A stretch of DNA of 64,000 bases from NCBI RefSeq assembly GCF_008364845.1, contig NZ_VTTP01000004.1, positions 248,001-312,000 on the forward strand, in the 5' to 3' direction. The position numbers and the translations under genes were made by a program. Under the pieces are notes generated by a model. That model did no database searches. It was not told where the DNA came from and saw nothing but the letters and a program-made list of their open reading frames with translations. How positions within the stretch are numbered: position 1 is the stretch's first letter; each line of letters begins with the position of its first letter. Below are positions 53,923 to 62,800 of the stretch, in pieces. Source of the DNA: Actinotalea subterranea (GTDB lineage: Bacteria; Actinomycetota; Actinomycetes; Actinomycetales; Cellulomonadaceae).

Positions 53923-54930
53923 CAGCCTGCACCAATAGGTGTTCTCGTTGCTGCCGCGCTGCCAGGGTGAGTGCGGGTTGCAGAAGTAGATCGGGATGCC
54001 GATCGCGGCGGTGGACGCGACGTGCTTGGCCATCTCCGCGCCCTGGTCCCAGGTGATCGTGCGTCTCAGCGACACCGGTAGCGCGGTGATCGCCTCGCGC
54101 ATCGCGACCTCGACCTGCTCGGCGCTCTTGCCCTCGCCCAGGGGCAGCAGGAGCGTGAGTCGGGTTGAACGCTCCACGAGCGTCCCGACGGCGCTGCGGC
54201 TCTGCTCGCCCAGGATGAGGTCACCTTCCCAGTGCCCGGGAACGGCGCGGTCCTCGACCTCGGCAGGACGTTCGCTGATCATGACCATGCCGGGGATCCG
54301 TCCACGTCCGTCCACGGCCGTGCGGGGCTTGCGCGCGGTCCGCCCCGAGCGCAGGCAGCGAGCGGCTCACGGCGCAGCTGTCCGCGGCCCTGGACGAACA
54401 GCGACTGGTAGACCGTCTCGTGGCTCACGTGCATCTCCGGGGCGCCAGGATGCTCCAACCGTATAGGCGGGCGGAGATCTCCTGCGGCGACCACAGCTGC
54501 TCGAGGTTCGTGGCGACCTCCTGCAGCAGCAGGCCCGTCGCGAGCTTGAACGGCTTGGGGCGTCGGGCCTGGGCGCGGGCGTGTTCGTGGGCGCCCCACG
54601 CCGAGTACTTCTCCCGGCCGCCGGCGCGGGCCACCTCCCGGCTGATGGTCGATACCGCACGGCCCAGCCGCCCAGCGATCGCGGTCAAGGACAGGCCCTG
54701 AGCCAGTCCCACCAGGATCTGCTCACGTTCAGCGATCGTCAGGCACCCCGACCGCGGATCCACCCGAACGGCTTGGCGCCCATGTGGCGACCGGTGCGGA
54801 CCATGAGCCCGACCATCGGCGCACTGCACCCGATCTCCCGCGCGATGTCGACCAGCCGCCAGCCCTTCGCGTGCAACCGCAGCGCGAGCTGCTTCTGCTC
54901 CCGACTGAGATGACCATGCTTACCCTGCAT
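53923..54930 (-). pseudogene. IS30-family transposase, frameshifted and 3'-truncated
   Basis: Pieces occur in at least three frames: MQGKHGHLSREQKQLALRLHAKGWRLVDIAREIG (from 54930), the second HTH CLTIAEREQILVGLAQGLSLTAIAGRLGRAVSTISREVARAGG, then HVSHETVYQSLFVQG, and the DDE domain with HWEGDLILG, WDQGAEM and YFCNPHSPWQRGSNENT. The normal end after GSNENT is missing. Not functional. Confidence 0.85.
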
Positions 54931-54954
54931 CCGGACCCTTCCGTGATCGGCTTC

Positions 54955-55562
54955 CGCCTCATCTCACAGGGCCCGTTGCACCGACCGCTTGAATCCGCCG
55001 ATCCTGCGGACGGCGTCGACGTATTTCGCCGCGGCGGAGCTCGACCGCCGATTGAAGTGATCGTCGGCCTCGACGAGGACAAGGACCGTCTCGGGGTCGA
55101 GCCGATCTGCCTGCAGGTCGCCCCGAGCACCTACTACGCCGCCAAGACCCGCCCACCGTCGGCCAGGTCGATCCGCGACGCCGCGACGACCACCCTGATC
55201 AAGAAGGTGCATGCGAAGAACTACGGCGTCTACGGGATTAACAAGATCCACGCCGAGTTGAACCGGCAAGGCCACCGGGTCGCACGTTGCACGGTCCACC
55301 GGCTGATGCGCGCGGCCGGGCTGCGCGGCATCACCCGCGCCAAGGGCCTCGCGCACGACGGTCCCCGGCGCCGGGCCGGACACCCGCCCGGATCTGGTCG
55401 ACCGGGACTTCACCGCGACCGGCCCGGACCAGTTGTGGGTCGCGGACATCACGTACTGCCGGACGTTCTCCGGATGGGCCCGCGCGGCGTTCGTCATCGA
55501 CGTGTTCTCCCGGCGCGTGATCGGATGGTAGCTGTCGAAGTCGCTGCACACCGACCTGGCCC
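54955..55562 (+). pseudogene. IS3-family insertion sequence remnant (orfA end and part of orfB)
   Basis: The orfA tail NPPILRTASTYFAAAELDRRLK ends at about 55060. It is followed by orfB pieces: DKDRLGVEPICLQVAPSTYYAAK, KNYGVYGINKIHAELNRQGH, then after a frameshift GPDQLWVADITYCRTFSGWARAAFVIDVFSRRVIGW and an in-frame TAG near 55530, then LSKSLHTDLA. The element breaks at 55562 into an unrelated gene. No inverted repeats seen. Confidence 0.85.
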
Positions 55563-55563
55563 G

Positions 55564-56752
55564 GCACGTTCGTCACCCGCGGCTGGTCGTCGCCGGAGGT
55601 GCACGACGCAGTCGACCTCTGCCTGGCCTGCAAGGCCTGCTCGTCCGACTGCCCGGCGCAGGTCGACATGGCCGCCTACAAGGCCAAGGTGCTCTACCGC
55701 ACCCTTTCGGCGGCGGCTGCGACCGGTGGACCACACGTGCTGGGCCGGCTGCTGTGTGGACCCGGCTGGTGACGGCCGCGTCGGGGCTCCCGTCCGTGGT
55801 CAACGCCCTGCTGCGGGCCCGGCCGCTCGACCGGGCCGTGCTCAGGGCCGGTGGCCTCGACACCCGCCGCCACATGGCCGACTTCGCGACCAAGCCGTGT
55901 CGCGGGGCGGCGAGCTCGTCGCCGGACGTCCGCATCGTGTCGAGCCCCGACGAGCCGGCGGCGATCGGCCAGGACCCGGCCGGGGCCGGGTCGGGTCGAC
56001 CGACGCCGGTATCCCTGCCACCCGCCGGCTGGTGCTGGTGTGGACCGACTCGTTCTCGGACACGATGAGCCCGTCCGTGCCGCACGCCGCGGTCACGGTG
56101 CTGCGCGCCGCCGGGTTCGAGGTGCTGGTCAGTGATCATGGCGCCTGCTGCGGCCTGACCTGGATCACCACCGGTCCGCTCGACGGCGCCCGCAGCCGGT
56201 TGCGGCACCTGCTGGAGGTGCTCGGCCCGTTCGCGGTGAACGGCATCCCGATCGTCGGTCTGGAGCCGTCGTGCACCGGCGTGCTGCGCAGCGACCTGCT
56301 CGAGCTGCTGCCGGACGACCCCCGGGCGGCCGCCGTGGCCCGGGAGACACGCACCACGGCCGAACTGCTCACGGCCCCGTCGCCGGTGGGCCCGGGGGAC
56401 AGCTGCAGACTGCCCCACTGACATCCGTCACCGCGGTCGTGCAGCCGCACTACCACCACTACTCGGTGATGACGTACACCGCGGACCGCACGCTGCTCAC
56501 ACAGGCCGGCGCTCAGTTCCCCGAGCTGGCCGGGTGCTGCGGCCTGCGGCCCGGCGGGCAACTTTCGGCATGCAGAAGGGCCACTACGATGTCTCGGTCG
56601 CGGTGGCGCGCCACGCGCCGCTGACGCCCTGGACGCCGCGGCTCCCGGCGACGTGTACCTGGCAGACGGCTACTCCTGCCGCGGCCAGGCCGCCCAGCCG
56701 GCAGGCGTGCAGGGGGGCCACCTCGCCGAGCTCCTGGCCGCCCACCTCTGAA
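55564..56752 (+). pseudogene. 3' part of a FAD-linked/Fe-S oxidoreductase, frameshifted
   Basis: Begins mid-gene with GTFVTRGWSSPEVHDAVDLCLACKACSSDCP, a 4Fe-4S cluster motif, then loses segments around 55690 and 55900. The CCG-type domain continues in another frame (LVLVWTDSFSDTMSPSVPHAAVTVLRAAGFEVLVSDHGACCGLTW; VGLEPSCTGVLRSDL) and ends in a third frame (HYDVSVAVARH.. AELLAAHL, stop at 56750-56752). Matches the GlcD/GlpC-like fusion enzymes. At least two frameshifts; no functional product. Confidence 0.8.
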
Positions 56753-56892
56753 TGCCGTGCGGGGGCGTCGATCCGCGCAGGGATCGCACACCCGACGACG
56801 GACGCGCGGGACGTACGGCCCGCGCCGTCGCGCCGCTGCGTGCCTAGCGTCAAGCCGTCGCCACCCACGGCGCCGTCCCGAAGGAGTTCCCG

Positions 56893-58053
56893 ATGCCCCT
56901 GCCGCCGCTCGTCGAGCCCGGCCCGTCCCTCAGCACGGCCGAGCTGACGCGGTACTCGCGGCACGTCCTGGTTCCCGGAGTCGGTGACGAGGGCCAGCGC
57001 CGGCTGAGCAACGCGCGCGTGCTCGTGGTCGGCGCCGGTGGGCTGGGCTCCCCGGTGCTGCTCTACCTTGCCGCCGCCGGCGTGGGGACTCTCGGGATCG
57101 TCGACTTCGACACCGTCGACACCTCCAACCTGCAGCGCCAGGTGGTGCACCCGACGTCGGCGGTCGGCCTCCCCAAGGTCGACAGCGCGGCGCAGACGGT
57201 CGCCGGGACCAACCCGCACGTCGTGGTCGAACGGCACCCGATCCGCCTCGACGCCTCGAACGCGCTCGACCTGGTCAGCCGGTACGACCTCGTCGTCGAC
57301 GGCTGCGACAACTTCCCGACGCGGTACCTGGTCAACGACGCGTGCGTGCTCGCCGGCAAGCCGTTGGTGTGGGGGTCGGTGCTGCGGTTCGACGGGCAGG
57401 TGACCGTCTTCTGGTCCGCGCCGCCGGAGGGGCACCGCGCCATCCAGTACCGCGACGTCTTCCCGCGCCCCCCGGCCGCCGGCACCGTCCCGTCGTGCGC
57501 GCAGGCCGGCGTGCTGGGTGCCGTGTGCGGCGCGGTCGGGTCGGCGATGGCGATCGAGGCGCTCAAGCTGGTCATGGGCGTCGGCGAGCCCCTGCTCGGC
57601 CGGATGGCGGTGCTCGACGCTCTGGCCGGCACGTGGCGGCACGTCCCGCTGCGGCCGTCGCCGGATACGCCGGTGATCACCGAGCTGACCGACCAGGACG
57701 AGGTGTGCGACGTCGCGCTCCCGACGATCGCGGCGACGGAGCTCGCGGGCCGGCTGGCGGCCCGGGAGCGCGGCGAGGAGGACTTCGACCTGGTGGACGT
57801 GCGGGAGCCCGACGAGCACGCGCTGGTCGCCATCCCCGGGTCGCGTCTGGTGCCGCAGGGGCTGTTCGCCGACGACGAGGCGTTCGACGAGCTGCCACGC
57901 GACCGGGACGTCATCCTCTACTGCCGCAGCGGCGTGCGTTCCGCCGACGTGCTGCGCCGGGCCCGCGAACGCGGCCTGTCCCGGGCGAGCCACCTCGGGG
58001 GCGGCGTCCTGGCCTGGGTGGACGAGGTCGACCCGGCTCTGCCGCGCTACTGA
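56893..58053 (+). CDS. moeZ: Adenylyltransferase/sulfurtransferase MoeZ
   Basis: A 386-residue two-domain enzyme that activates MoaD/ThiS-type carriers. ThiF domain about 18-260: GAGGLGSPVLLYL (47-60), DFDTVDTSNLQRQ, DGCDNFPTRYLVND. Rhodanese domain about 290-380 with active Cys344 in LYCRSGVRS, which supplies sulfur. AAGGAG is at the right distance before ATG 56893. First gene of the molybdenum cluster on plus; its carrier is likely the MoaD-like gene at 61463. Confidence 0.92.
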   Translation: MPLPPLVEPGPSLSTAELTRYSRHVLVPGVGDEGQRRLSNARVLVVGAGGLGSPVLLYLAAAGVGTLGIVDFDTVDTSNLQRQVVHPTSAVGLPKVDSAAQTVAGTNPHVVVERHPIRLDASNALDLVSRYDLVVDGCDNFPTRYLVNDACVLAGKPLVWGSVLRFDGQVTVFWSAPPEGHRAIQYRDVFPRPPAAGTVPSCAQAGVLGAVCGAVGSAMAIEALKLVMGVGEPLLGRMAVLDALAGTWRHVPLRPSPDTPVITELTDQDEVCDVALPTIAATELAGRLAARERGEEDFDLVDVREPDEHALVAIPGSRLVPQGLFADDEAFDELPRDRDVILYCRSGVRSADVLRRARERGLSRASHLGGGVLAWVDEVDPALPRY

Positions 58054-58062
58054 ACGACGGCC

Positions 58063-58566
58063 CTACCGGGCCGGACCGTGCCCGTGCCGCGGGTGGTCGC
58101 CGCCCGCGACCTGCTCGGTCGCATGCACCAGCGCCGCCCCGACCGCCGCCAGGCTCTCGAGGACGGCACGCGTCGACCCCGGCAGGTTGACCACGAGGGT
58201 GCGGCCCGCCAGCCCCGCGACGCCGCGGGAGAGCACCGCCGCGGTCGCACCCGCCGCGACGCCGGCCGTCCGCACCGCCTCCGCCAGACCCGGCACGGGC
58301 CGGTCCAGCAGCGGCGCGGTCTGCTCGGGCGTGGCGTCGTCGGGCGCCAGCCCGGTGCCGCCCGTGGTGACGACGAGCGCGTAGCCCTCGTCGATGGCGT
58401 CCCGCAGCGCGGATCCGACCGCCGGCCCGTCCGGCACGACGACCGCGTCGCCGACGTCGAACCCGAGCGAACGCAGCGTCTGGGCCGCGGCCGGCCCCGA
58501 CTCGTCGGCGTACACGCCGGCCGAGGCCCGTGTCGACACGGTGACGACCAGCGCCCGCCGGCTCAC
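58063..58566 (-). CDS. Molybdopterin adenylyltransferase Mog/MoaB-like
   Basis: A 167-residue MoCF-type protein: ALVVTVSTRASAGVYADESGPAAAQTLRSLGFDVGD, then the signature VVTTGGTGLAPDDATPEQTAPL. GTG 58566 overlaps moaC's stop (GTGA). It adenylates molybdopterin before metal insertion by MoeA. Mog versus MoaB cannot be separated here. Confidence 0.88.
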   Translation of the reverse strand: MSRRALVVTVSTRASAGVYADESGPAAAQTLRSLGFDVGDAVVVPDGPAVGSALRDAIDEGYALVVTTGGTGLAPDDATPEQTAPLLDRPVPGLAEAVRTAGVAAGATAAVLSRGVAGLAGRTLVVNLPGSTRAVLESLAAVGAALVHATEQVAGGDHPRHGHGPAR

Positions 58567-59048
58567 TCGCCCGGTCGGAGCCACTCGCCCGACCTCCCGC
58601 CCGCCTTCGCGACGACGCGGACGTCGCTGATCACGGCGCCACGGTCCACGGCCTTTACCATGTCCACCAGCGCCAGGCCGGCGACCGCGACGCTGGTCAG
58701 CGCCTCCATCTCGACGCCGGTGCGGCCGGCGGTGCGGACCGTCGCGGTGATCTCCAAGCCCTCGTCGGTCACCTCGAGGTCGACCGTGACGCCGTGGATC
58801 GCGATCGGGTGAGCGAGTGGGACCAGGTCGGGCGTGCGCTTGGCCGCCTGGATGCCGGCGATGCGCGCCACCGCGAGCGCGTCACCCTTGGGCACCCCCT
58901 CGCCGCGCAGCAGCGCGACGACGCGAGGGGACACGATCACCCGCCCGCGGGCGGTCGCCGTCCGCAGGGTGACCGCCTTGCCGGCGACATCGACCATCCG
59001 GGCCGCCCCGTGCTCGTCCACGTGGGTCAGACGGGCTTCGTCGGTCAC
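58563..59048 (-). CDS. moaC: Cyclic pyranopterin monophosphate synthase MoaC
   Basis: A 161-residue enzyme turning the MoaA product into cPMP. Key motifs: ARMVDVAGKAVTLRTATARG, GIQAAKRTPDLVPLAHPI, and GVEMEALTSVAVAGLALVDMVKAVDR. GTG 59048 overlaps the moeA stop (GTGA). Confidence 0.93.
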   Translation of the reverse strand: MTDEARLTHVDEHGAARMVDVAGKAVTLRTATARGRVIVSPRVVALLRGEGVPKGDALAVARIAGIQAAKRTPDLVPLAHPIAIHGVTVDLEVTDEGLEITATVRTAGRTGVEMEALTSVAVAGLALVDMVKAVDRGAVISDVRVVAKAGGRSGEWLRPGE

Positions 59049-60334
59049 GGGACCCTCCCTTCCAGTGCGCCGGGCTCGGTGACGACGACGCGCGCCGACG
59101 AACCCGCCTCCAGGTGCGTGACGTCCTCCGGGACGACGAGCAGGGCGTCCGCATGGGCGAGCGCACCGAGCAGGTGGGAGGAGTTGGCGCCGACCGGCGT
59201 CGCCAGCCAGCCCTCCGCGCCCGCCGTCAGCCGCACCCGCAGGTAGGCGCGACGGCCGGACTTGTGCGACACCGCCTGGGTCAACCGCGCGCCGACCACC
59301 GGCGCCGACAGTGTCACGTGCCCGGCCAGCAGCCGCAGCAGCGGCCGGGCGAACAGGTGGAACGAGACGTAGGCGCTCACCGGGTTGCCGGGCAGCCCGA
59401 GCACCGGCACCCGCCGCTCGCCGACCCAGGCCAGCCCCTGGGGCTTTCCGGGCTGCATCGCGACGTGCACGAGCTGCACGTCGGCGGGGGCGTCGACGAG
59501 CGTCACGAGGTCCTCGCGCACCACGTCGTACACACCCGCGCTGACCCCCGCACTGGTGATCACGACGTCGGCACCCTCCAGGTGCTCGCGCACGGCGGCC
59601 GCCAGGGCGCCCGGCACGTCGGGGATCGCCGGGGCGGTCGTCACCAGCGCGCCCAGGGCTCGGGCCGCCGCGACGAGCATCGGCCGGTTCGAGTCATGGA
59701 TCTGACCGGGCGCGAGGGGGCGACCGGCGGGGACCAGCTCGGAGCCGGTGGACAGCACGACGACGCGCGGCGCCCGGTGCACGGGCACGTGCGTGTGCCC
59801 GCACGCCGCCAGCAGACCCACCTGGGCGGGCCCGACGACGGTCCCGGCGGTGAGCACCGTCGCGCCGGTCGTCACATCCTCCCCACGCAGCCGCACGTGC
59901 CGGCCGGCGCGGGGGACGGCGAGGATCGCGACGGTCGTCGTGCCGCGGTCGGTGTCCTCGAACGGGACAACCACGTCCGTCCCCTCCGGCACCGTCGCGC
60001 CGGTCATGATCCGCACCGCGGTCCCGGGCGCGAGCACGACGGACCGCCCGTCCCCCGCCGGCACGTCGTCCGACACCGGCAGCACCACGGGCTCGCCGGG
60101 CGCCACCGCCGCGACGTCGGCGAGCCGCACCGCGTAGCCGTCCATCGCGGAGTTGTCGAAGCCCGGCAGGTCGACGAGGGAGGCGACATCCTGCCCGAGC
60201 ACCAGCCCGAGCGCGTCGGTGAGCGGCACCCGTTCCACCGGGGTCGGCCCGGCGCCGGTGAGCACGGCGGCGACATGCTCCTCGACGGAACGCATGCGCG
60301 CCGCGCGCAGAGCCGGGTCGGCTTCGATGCCCAT
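59045..60334 (-). CDS. moeA: Molybdopterin molybdenumtransferase MoeA
   Basis: A 429-residue enzyme inserting molybdate. N-terminal domain DALGLVLGQDVASLVDLPGFDNSAMDGYAV, catalytic MoCF domain VLSTGSELVPAGRPLAPGQIHDSN, later TSAGVSAGVYD and LGLPGNPVSAYVSFHLF, then a C-terminal beta-barrel. Complete. ATG 60334 is chosen; the codons upstream overlap the divergent promoter region. Confidence 0.93.
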   Translation of the reverse strand: MGIEADPALRAARMRSVEEHVAAVLTGAGPTPVERVPLTDALGLVLGQDVASLVDLPGFDNSAMDGYAVRLADVAAVAPGEPVVLPVSDDVPAGDGRSVVLAPGTAVRIMTGATVPEGTDVVVPFEDTDRGTTTVAILAVPRAGRHVRLRGEDVTTGATVLTAGTVVGPAQVGLLAACGHTHVPVHRAPRVVVLSTGSELVPAGRPLAPGQIHDSNRPMLVAAARALGALVTTAPAIPDVPGALAAAVREHLEGADVVITSAGVSAGVYDVVREDLVTLVDAPADVQLVHVAMQPGKPQGLAWVGERRVPVLGLPGNPVSAYVSFHLFARPLLRLLAGHVTLSAPVVGARLTQAVSHKSGRRAYLRVRLTAGAEGWLATPVGANSSHLLGALAHADALLVVPEDVTHLEAGSSARVVVTEPGALEGRVP

Positions 60335-60408
60335 GACAGTGAGCGTAACGGCGACCGGCCGCGACCCCGGGCGACCTTTGGTCACGGGTCAGGCCCGCAA
60401 GCTGTGTC

Positions 60409-60414
60409 TACGAT
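60409..60414 (+). promoter_or_regulatory. -10 box before moaA, probably leaderless
   Basis: TACGAT ends six bases before ATG 60421 with no ribosome binding site, in the 86-base gap between divergent moeA and moaA. Confidence 0.5.
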
Positions 60415-60420
60415 CCTTCC

Positions 60421-61461
60421 ATGACCAGGCTCGGCAAGGATCTCCCGCGGCAGGCGGGGCTGGCCGACGAGCACGGTCGCGTCGCCCGCAACCTGCGCGT
60501 CTCGCTCACCGACCGCTGCAACCTCCGCTGCACCTACTGCATGCCGCCGGAGGGGCTGCCCTGGATGGCGCGCGGGTCCCTGCTGACGGACGACGAAGTG
60601 GTGCGCCTGGTCGGCATCGGCGTGCATCTGCTGGGCATCCGCAGCGTCCGGTTCACCGGCGGCGAGCCGCTGCTGCGCACCGGCCTGGAGGGGATCGTCG
60701 CTGCGAGCGCCGCGTTCCGCGGCCCGGACGGCGCCGCGCCCCACCTGGCGCTGACGACGAACGGCATCGGGCTGGCGCGGCGGGCCGCCAACCTGGCGGC
60801 CGCCGGCATCGGCCGGGTCAACGTCTCGCTCGACACCCTCGTCCCGCAGCGTTTCGCCGCCCTGACCCACCGTGACCGGCTGTCGGACGTCCTCGACGGC
60901 ATGGCCGCCGCACGCGCCGCCGGGATGCGGCCGGTCAAGCTCAACTCGGTGCTCCTGCGCGGGGTGAACGACGACGAGGCGGGCGACCTGGTGCAGTTCG
61001 CGCTGGACCACCGGTACTTCCTGCGGTTCATCGAACAGATGCCGATCGGCCCGGCTGACGCATGGGATCCCTCGCAGGTGGTGACCGCCCAGGAGATCCT
61101 GGACCGGCTCGCCGAACGCTTCACCCTTACCCCGCTGGAGAAGGCCGCCCGCGGCCCGGCGCCGGCCCGTACCTGGCTCGTCGATGGTGGGCCGGGTGCC
61201 GTCGGGGTGATCGCGTCGGTCAGCTGGCCCTTCTGTGACTCGTGCGACCGGGTGCGGCTGACCGCCGACGGGAAGGTGCGCAACTGCCTGTTCGCGCAGG
61301 AGGAGACCGACCTGCTCGGCCCAATGCGTGCGGGTGCGGACGACGAGGAGATCGCGCAGCTGTGGACGGACGCGGTCCGGCCCAAGCCCTTGTGGCACGG
61401 CGGGCTCGGGCGGGCGGGCTTCGTCCCACCGGCGCGGACGATGAGCAGGATCGGGGGCTGA
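60421..61461 (+). CDS. moaA: GTP 3',8-cyclase MoaA
   Basis: A 346-residue radical SAM enzyme converting GTP for molybdopterin. Cys33, Cys37, Cys40 (DRCNLRCTYC) bind the first 4Fe-4S cluster, TGGEPLLR is the SAM motif, and Cys272, Cys275, Cys289 hold the second cluster. The C-terminal SRIGG keeps the double-Gly tail that family members need. Probably leaderless. Confidence 0.95.
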   Translation: MTRLGKDLPRQAGLADEHGRVARNLRVSLTDRCNLRCTYCMPPEGLPWMARGSLLTDDEVVRLVGIGVHLLGIRSVRFTGGEPLLRTGLEGIVAASAAFRGPDGAAPHLALTTNGIGLARRAANLAAAGIGRVNVSLDTLVPQRFAALTHRDRLSDVLDGMAAARAAGMRPVKLNSVLLRGVNDDEAGDLVQFALDHRYFLRFIEQMPIGPADAWDPSQVVTAQEILDRLAERFTLTPLEKAARGPAPARTWLVDGGPGAVGVIASVSWPFCDSCDRVRLTADGKVRNCLFAQEETDLLGPMRAGADDEEIAQLWTDAVRPKPLWHGGLGRAGFVPPARTMSRIGG

Positions 61462-61462
61462 G

Positions 61463-61720
61463 GTGGCCGGGACCGTGACGGTGCGGTGGTTCGCCGCCGC
61501 CGGCCAGGCGGCGGGACGGCCGGAGGAGTCGCTCGAGGTGGACGGTGCGACGACGACGCAGGCGCTGCTGGCGCGCGCGGTCGATGCGCACGGCCCGCAG
61601 CTGGGTCGCGTCCTGCCGGTCTGCAGCGTGCTGGTGGACGGACAGCTCGACGAGCGCCGCAGCCGGGTGCTGCCGCCCGGGGTGACCGTCGACGTGCTGC
61701 CGCCGTTCGCCGGCGGCTGA
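61463..61720 (+). CDS. MoaD-like/ThiS ubiquitin-fold sulfur carrier
   Basis: An 85-residue beta-grasp protein ending DVLPPFAGG; the Gly-Gly tail is the thiocarboxylate site used by MoaE and charged by MoeZ. GTG 61463 overlaps the moaA stop region with one base of spacing. Small-subunit molybdopterin synthase is the natural reading, since moaE follows. Confidence 0.85.
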   Translation: MAGTVTVRWFAAAGQAAGRPEESLEVDGATTTQALLARAVDAHGPQLGRVLPVCSVLVDGQLDERRSRVLPPGVTVDVLPPFAGG

Positions 61721-61723
61721 GGC

Positions 61724-62200
61724 TCAGGGGCTGTTGACCCACTCGGCGGCGCCGTCGGTGAACACCTGGCGCTTCCAGACCGGCAGCCGTTGCTTGACGC
61801 GCTCGACGAGCTCGGCGGTCGCGGCGAAGGCCTCGGCACGGTGTGCCGAGGAGACGGCGACCGCGAGCGCGCAGTCCCCGATCTCCAGCCGGCCGACCCG
61901 GTGGGTCACCGCGACCGCGTCGACGGCGAACTCCGAGGCGACCTCGCGCGCGATCGCGGTGACGATCGTGCCGGCGCCCGGGTGCGCGGTGTACTCCAGC
62001 CACGAGACGGTGACGTCGTGGTCGTGGTCGCGGACCACCCCGGCGAAGGTCACCACGGCACCCGCCGCGTCGCGCCCGACGAGCCGGGCGTGCTCGGCGA
62101 CGTCGAGCGCCTCGGTCGTGACGGTCGCGCGCGCCACCTCTCGCGCCGCCGGCACCAGCCGGGTGGGGGCGGGGTCTGCCGCGTCGTGGTCGGGGTGCAC
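61724..62200 (-). CDS. moaE: Molybdopterin synthase catalytic subunit MoaE
   Basis: A 158-residue protein with GAVVTFAGVVRDHDHDVTVSWLEY, HRVGRLEIGDCALAVAVSSAHRAEAF and KQRLPVWKRQVF. Lys136/Lys143 are the expected catalytic/substrate residues. GTG 62200 (VHPDHDA). It is convergent with the MoaD-like gene, an unusual split of the synthase pair onto opposite strands. Confidence 0.9.
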   Translation of the reverse strand: MHPDHDAADPAPTRLVPAAREVARATVTTEALDVAEHARLVGRDAAGAVVTFAGVVRDHDHDVTVSWLEYTAHPGAGTIVTAIAREVASEFAVDAVAVTHRVGRLEIGDCALAVAVSSAHRAEAFAATAELVERVKQRLPVWKRQVFTDGAAEWVNSP

Positions 62201-62291
62201 GCGGCCAGCGTAGGCACTGCTGAGGGGAACGTGGCGGGACCTGTCGTCGTAGTGCCGCGGTGGCGGCCCGCCCGGGGCGTCCGTCAGCGTG

Positions 62292-62334
62292 CGCAGATGC
62301 GGCGCTACAAAGGGACTGCAACACGCAGATGCGG
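62292..62334. promoter_or_regulatory. 11-bp direct repeats, possible operator
   Basis: CGCAGATGCGG occurs at 62292-62302 and again at 62324-62334, 32 bases apart (three helical turns), upstream of the HTH-TOBE gene. A candidate operator for that regulator or a molybdate-responsive factor. Confidence 0.5.
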
Positions 62335-62392
62335 TCGCGGCTGGGACCCTGGACCCGCAGCCACGGACGCGAGTAGGGGCACAATCGTCGCC

Positions 62393-62800
62393 ATGCCCGA
62401 GTTCAGGATCTCCGAGGCCGCGCTGCTGTTCGGCGTCAGCGACGACACCGTCCGCCGCTGGATCGAGGCCGGCCGGCTGCCCGCCCGCAAGTCCGATGCC
62501 GGTGGCCCGCTCATGGTCGACGGGCAGGACCTCGCCCACCTCGCCCAGGAGCTGGCGACGCCGGCCACGGACGGGTTGCGGCGCACCGTGTCGGCCCGCA
62601 ACCGGTTCACGGGCATCGTCACGCGCGTGCTGCGCGACACCGTGATGGCTGAGGTCGAGATCCAGTCCGGTCCCCACCGGTTGGTCTCGCTCATCAGCCG
62701 CGGGGCGGCGGACGAGCTCGGCCTCGAGCCCGGCGTCCTCGCGGTCGCCGTGATCAAGGCCACGGAGGTCATCGTCGAGAGACCCGGGGGTCAGCCGTGA
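62393..62800 (+). CDS. HTH and TOBE-domain molybdate-binding regulator
   Basis: A 135-residue protein: N-terminal excisionase/MerR-type helix-turn-helix (FRISEAALLFGVSDDTVRRWIEAGRLPARK) and a C-terminal Mop/TOBE domain (SARNRFTGIVTRVLRDTVMAEVEIQSGPHRLVSLISRGAADELGLEPG), which binds molybdate. It lies directly before modA with a GTGA overlap, so it probably senses molybdate and controls the transporter. Confidence 0.88.
   Translation: MPEFRISEAALLFGVSDDTVRRWIEAGRLPARKSDAGGPLMVDGQDLAHLAQELATPATDGLRRTVSARNRFTGIVTRVLRDTVMAEVEIQSGPHRLVSLISRGAADELGLEPGVLAVAVIKATEVIVERPGGQP

Noticed and set aside
56753-56892. Possible small gene or RNA before moeZ
   Set aside because: 140 bases with a short GATC-centred dyad only; no start with ribosome binding site and no known RNA motif.
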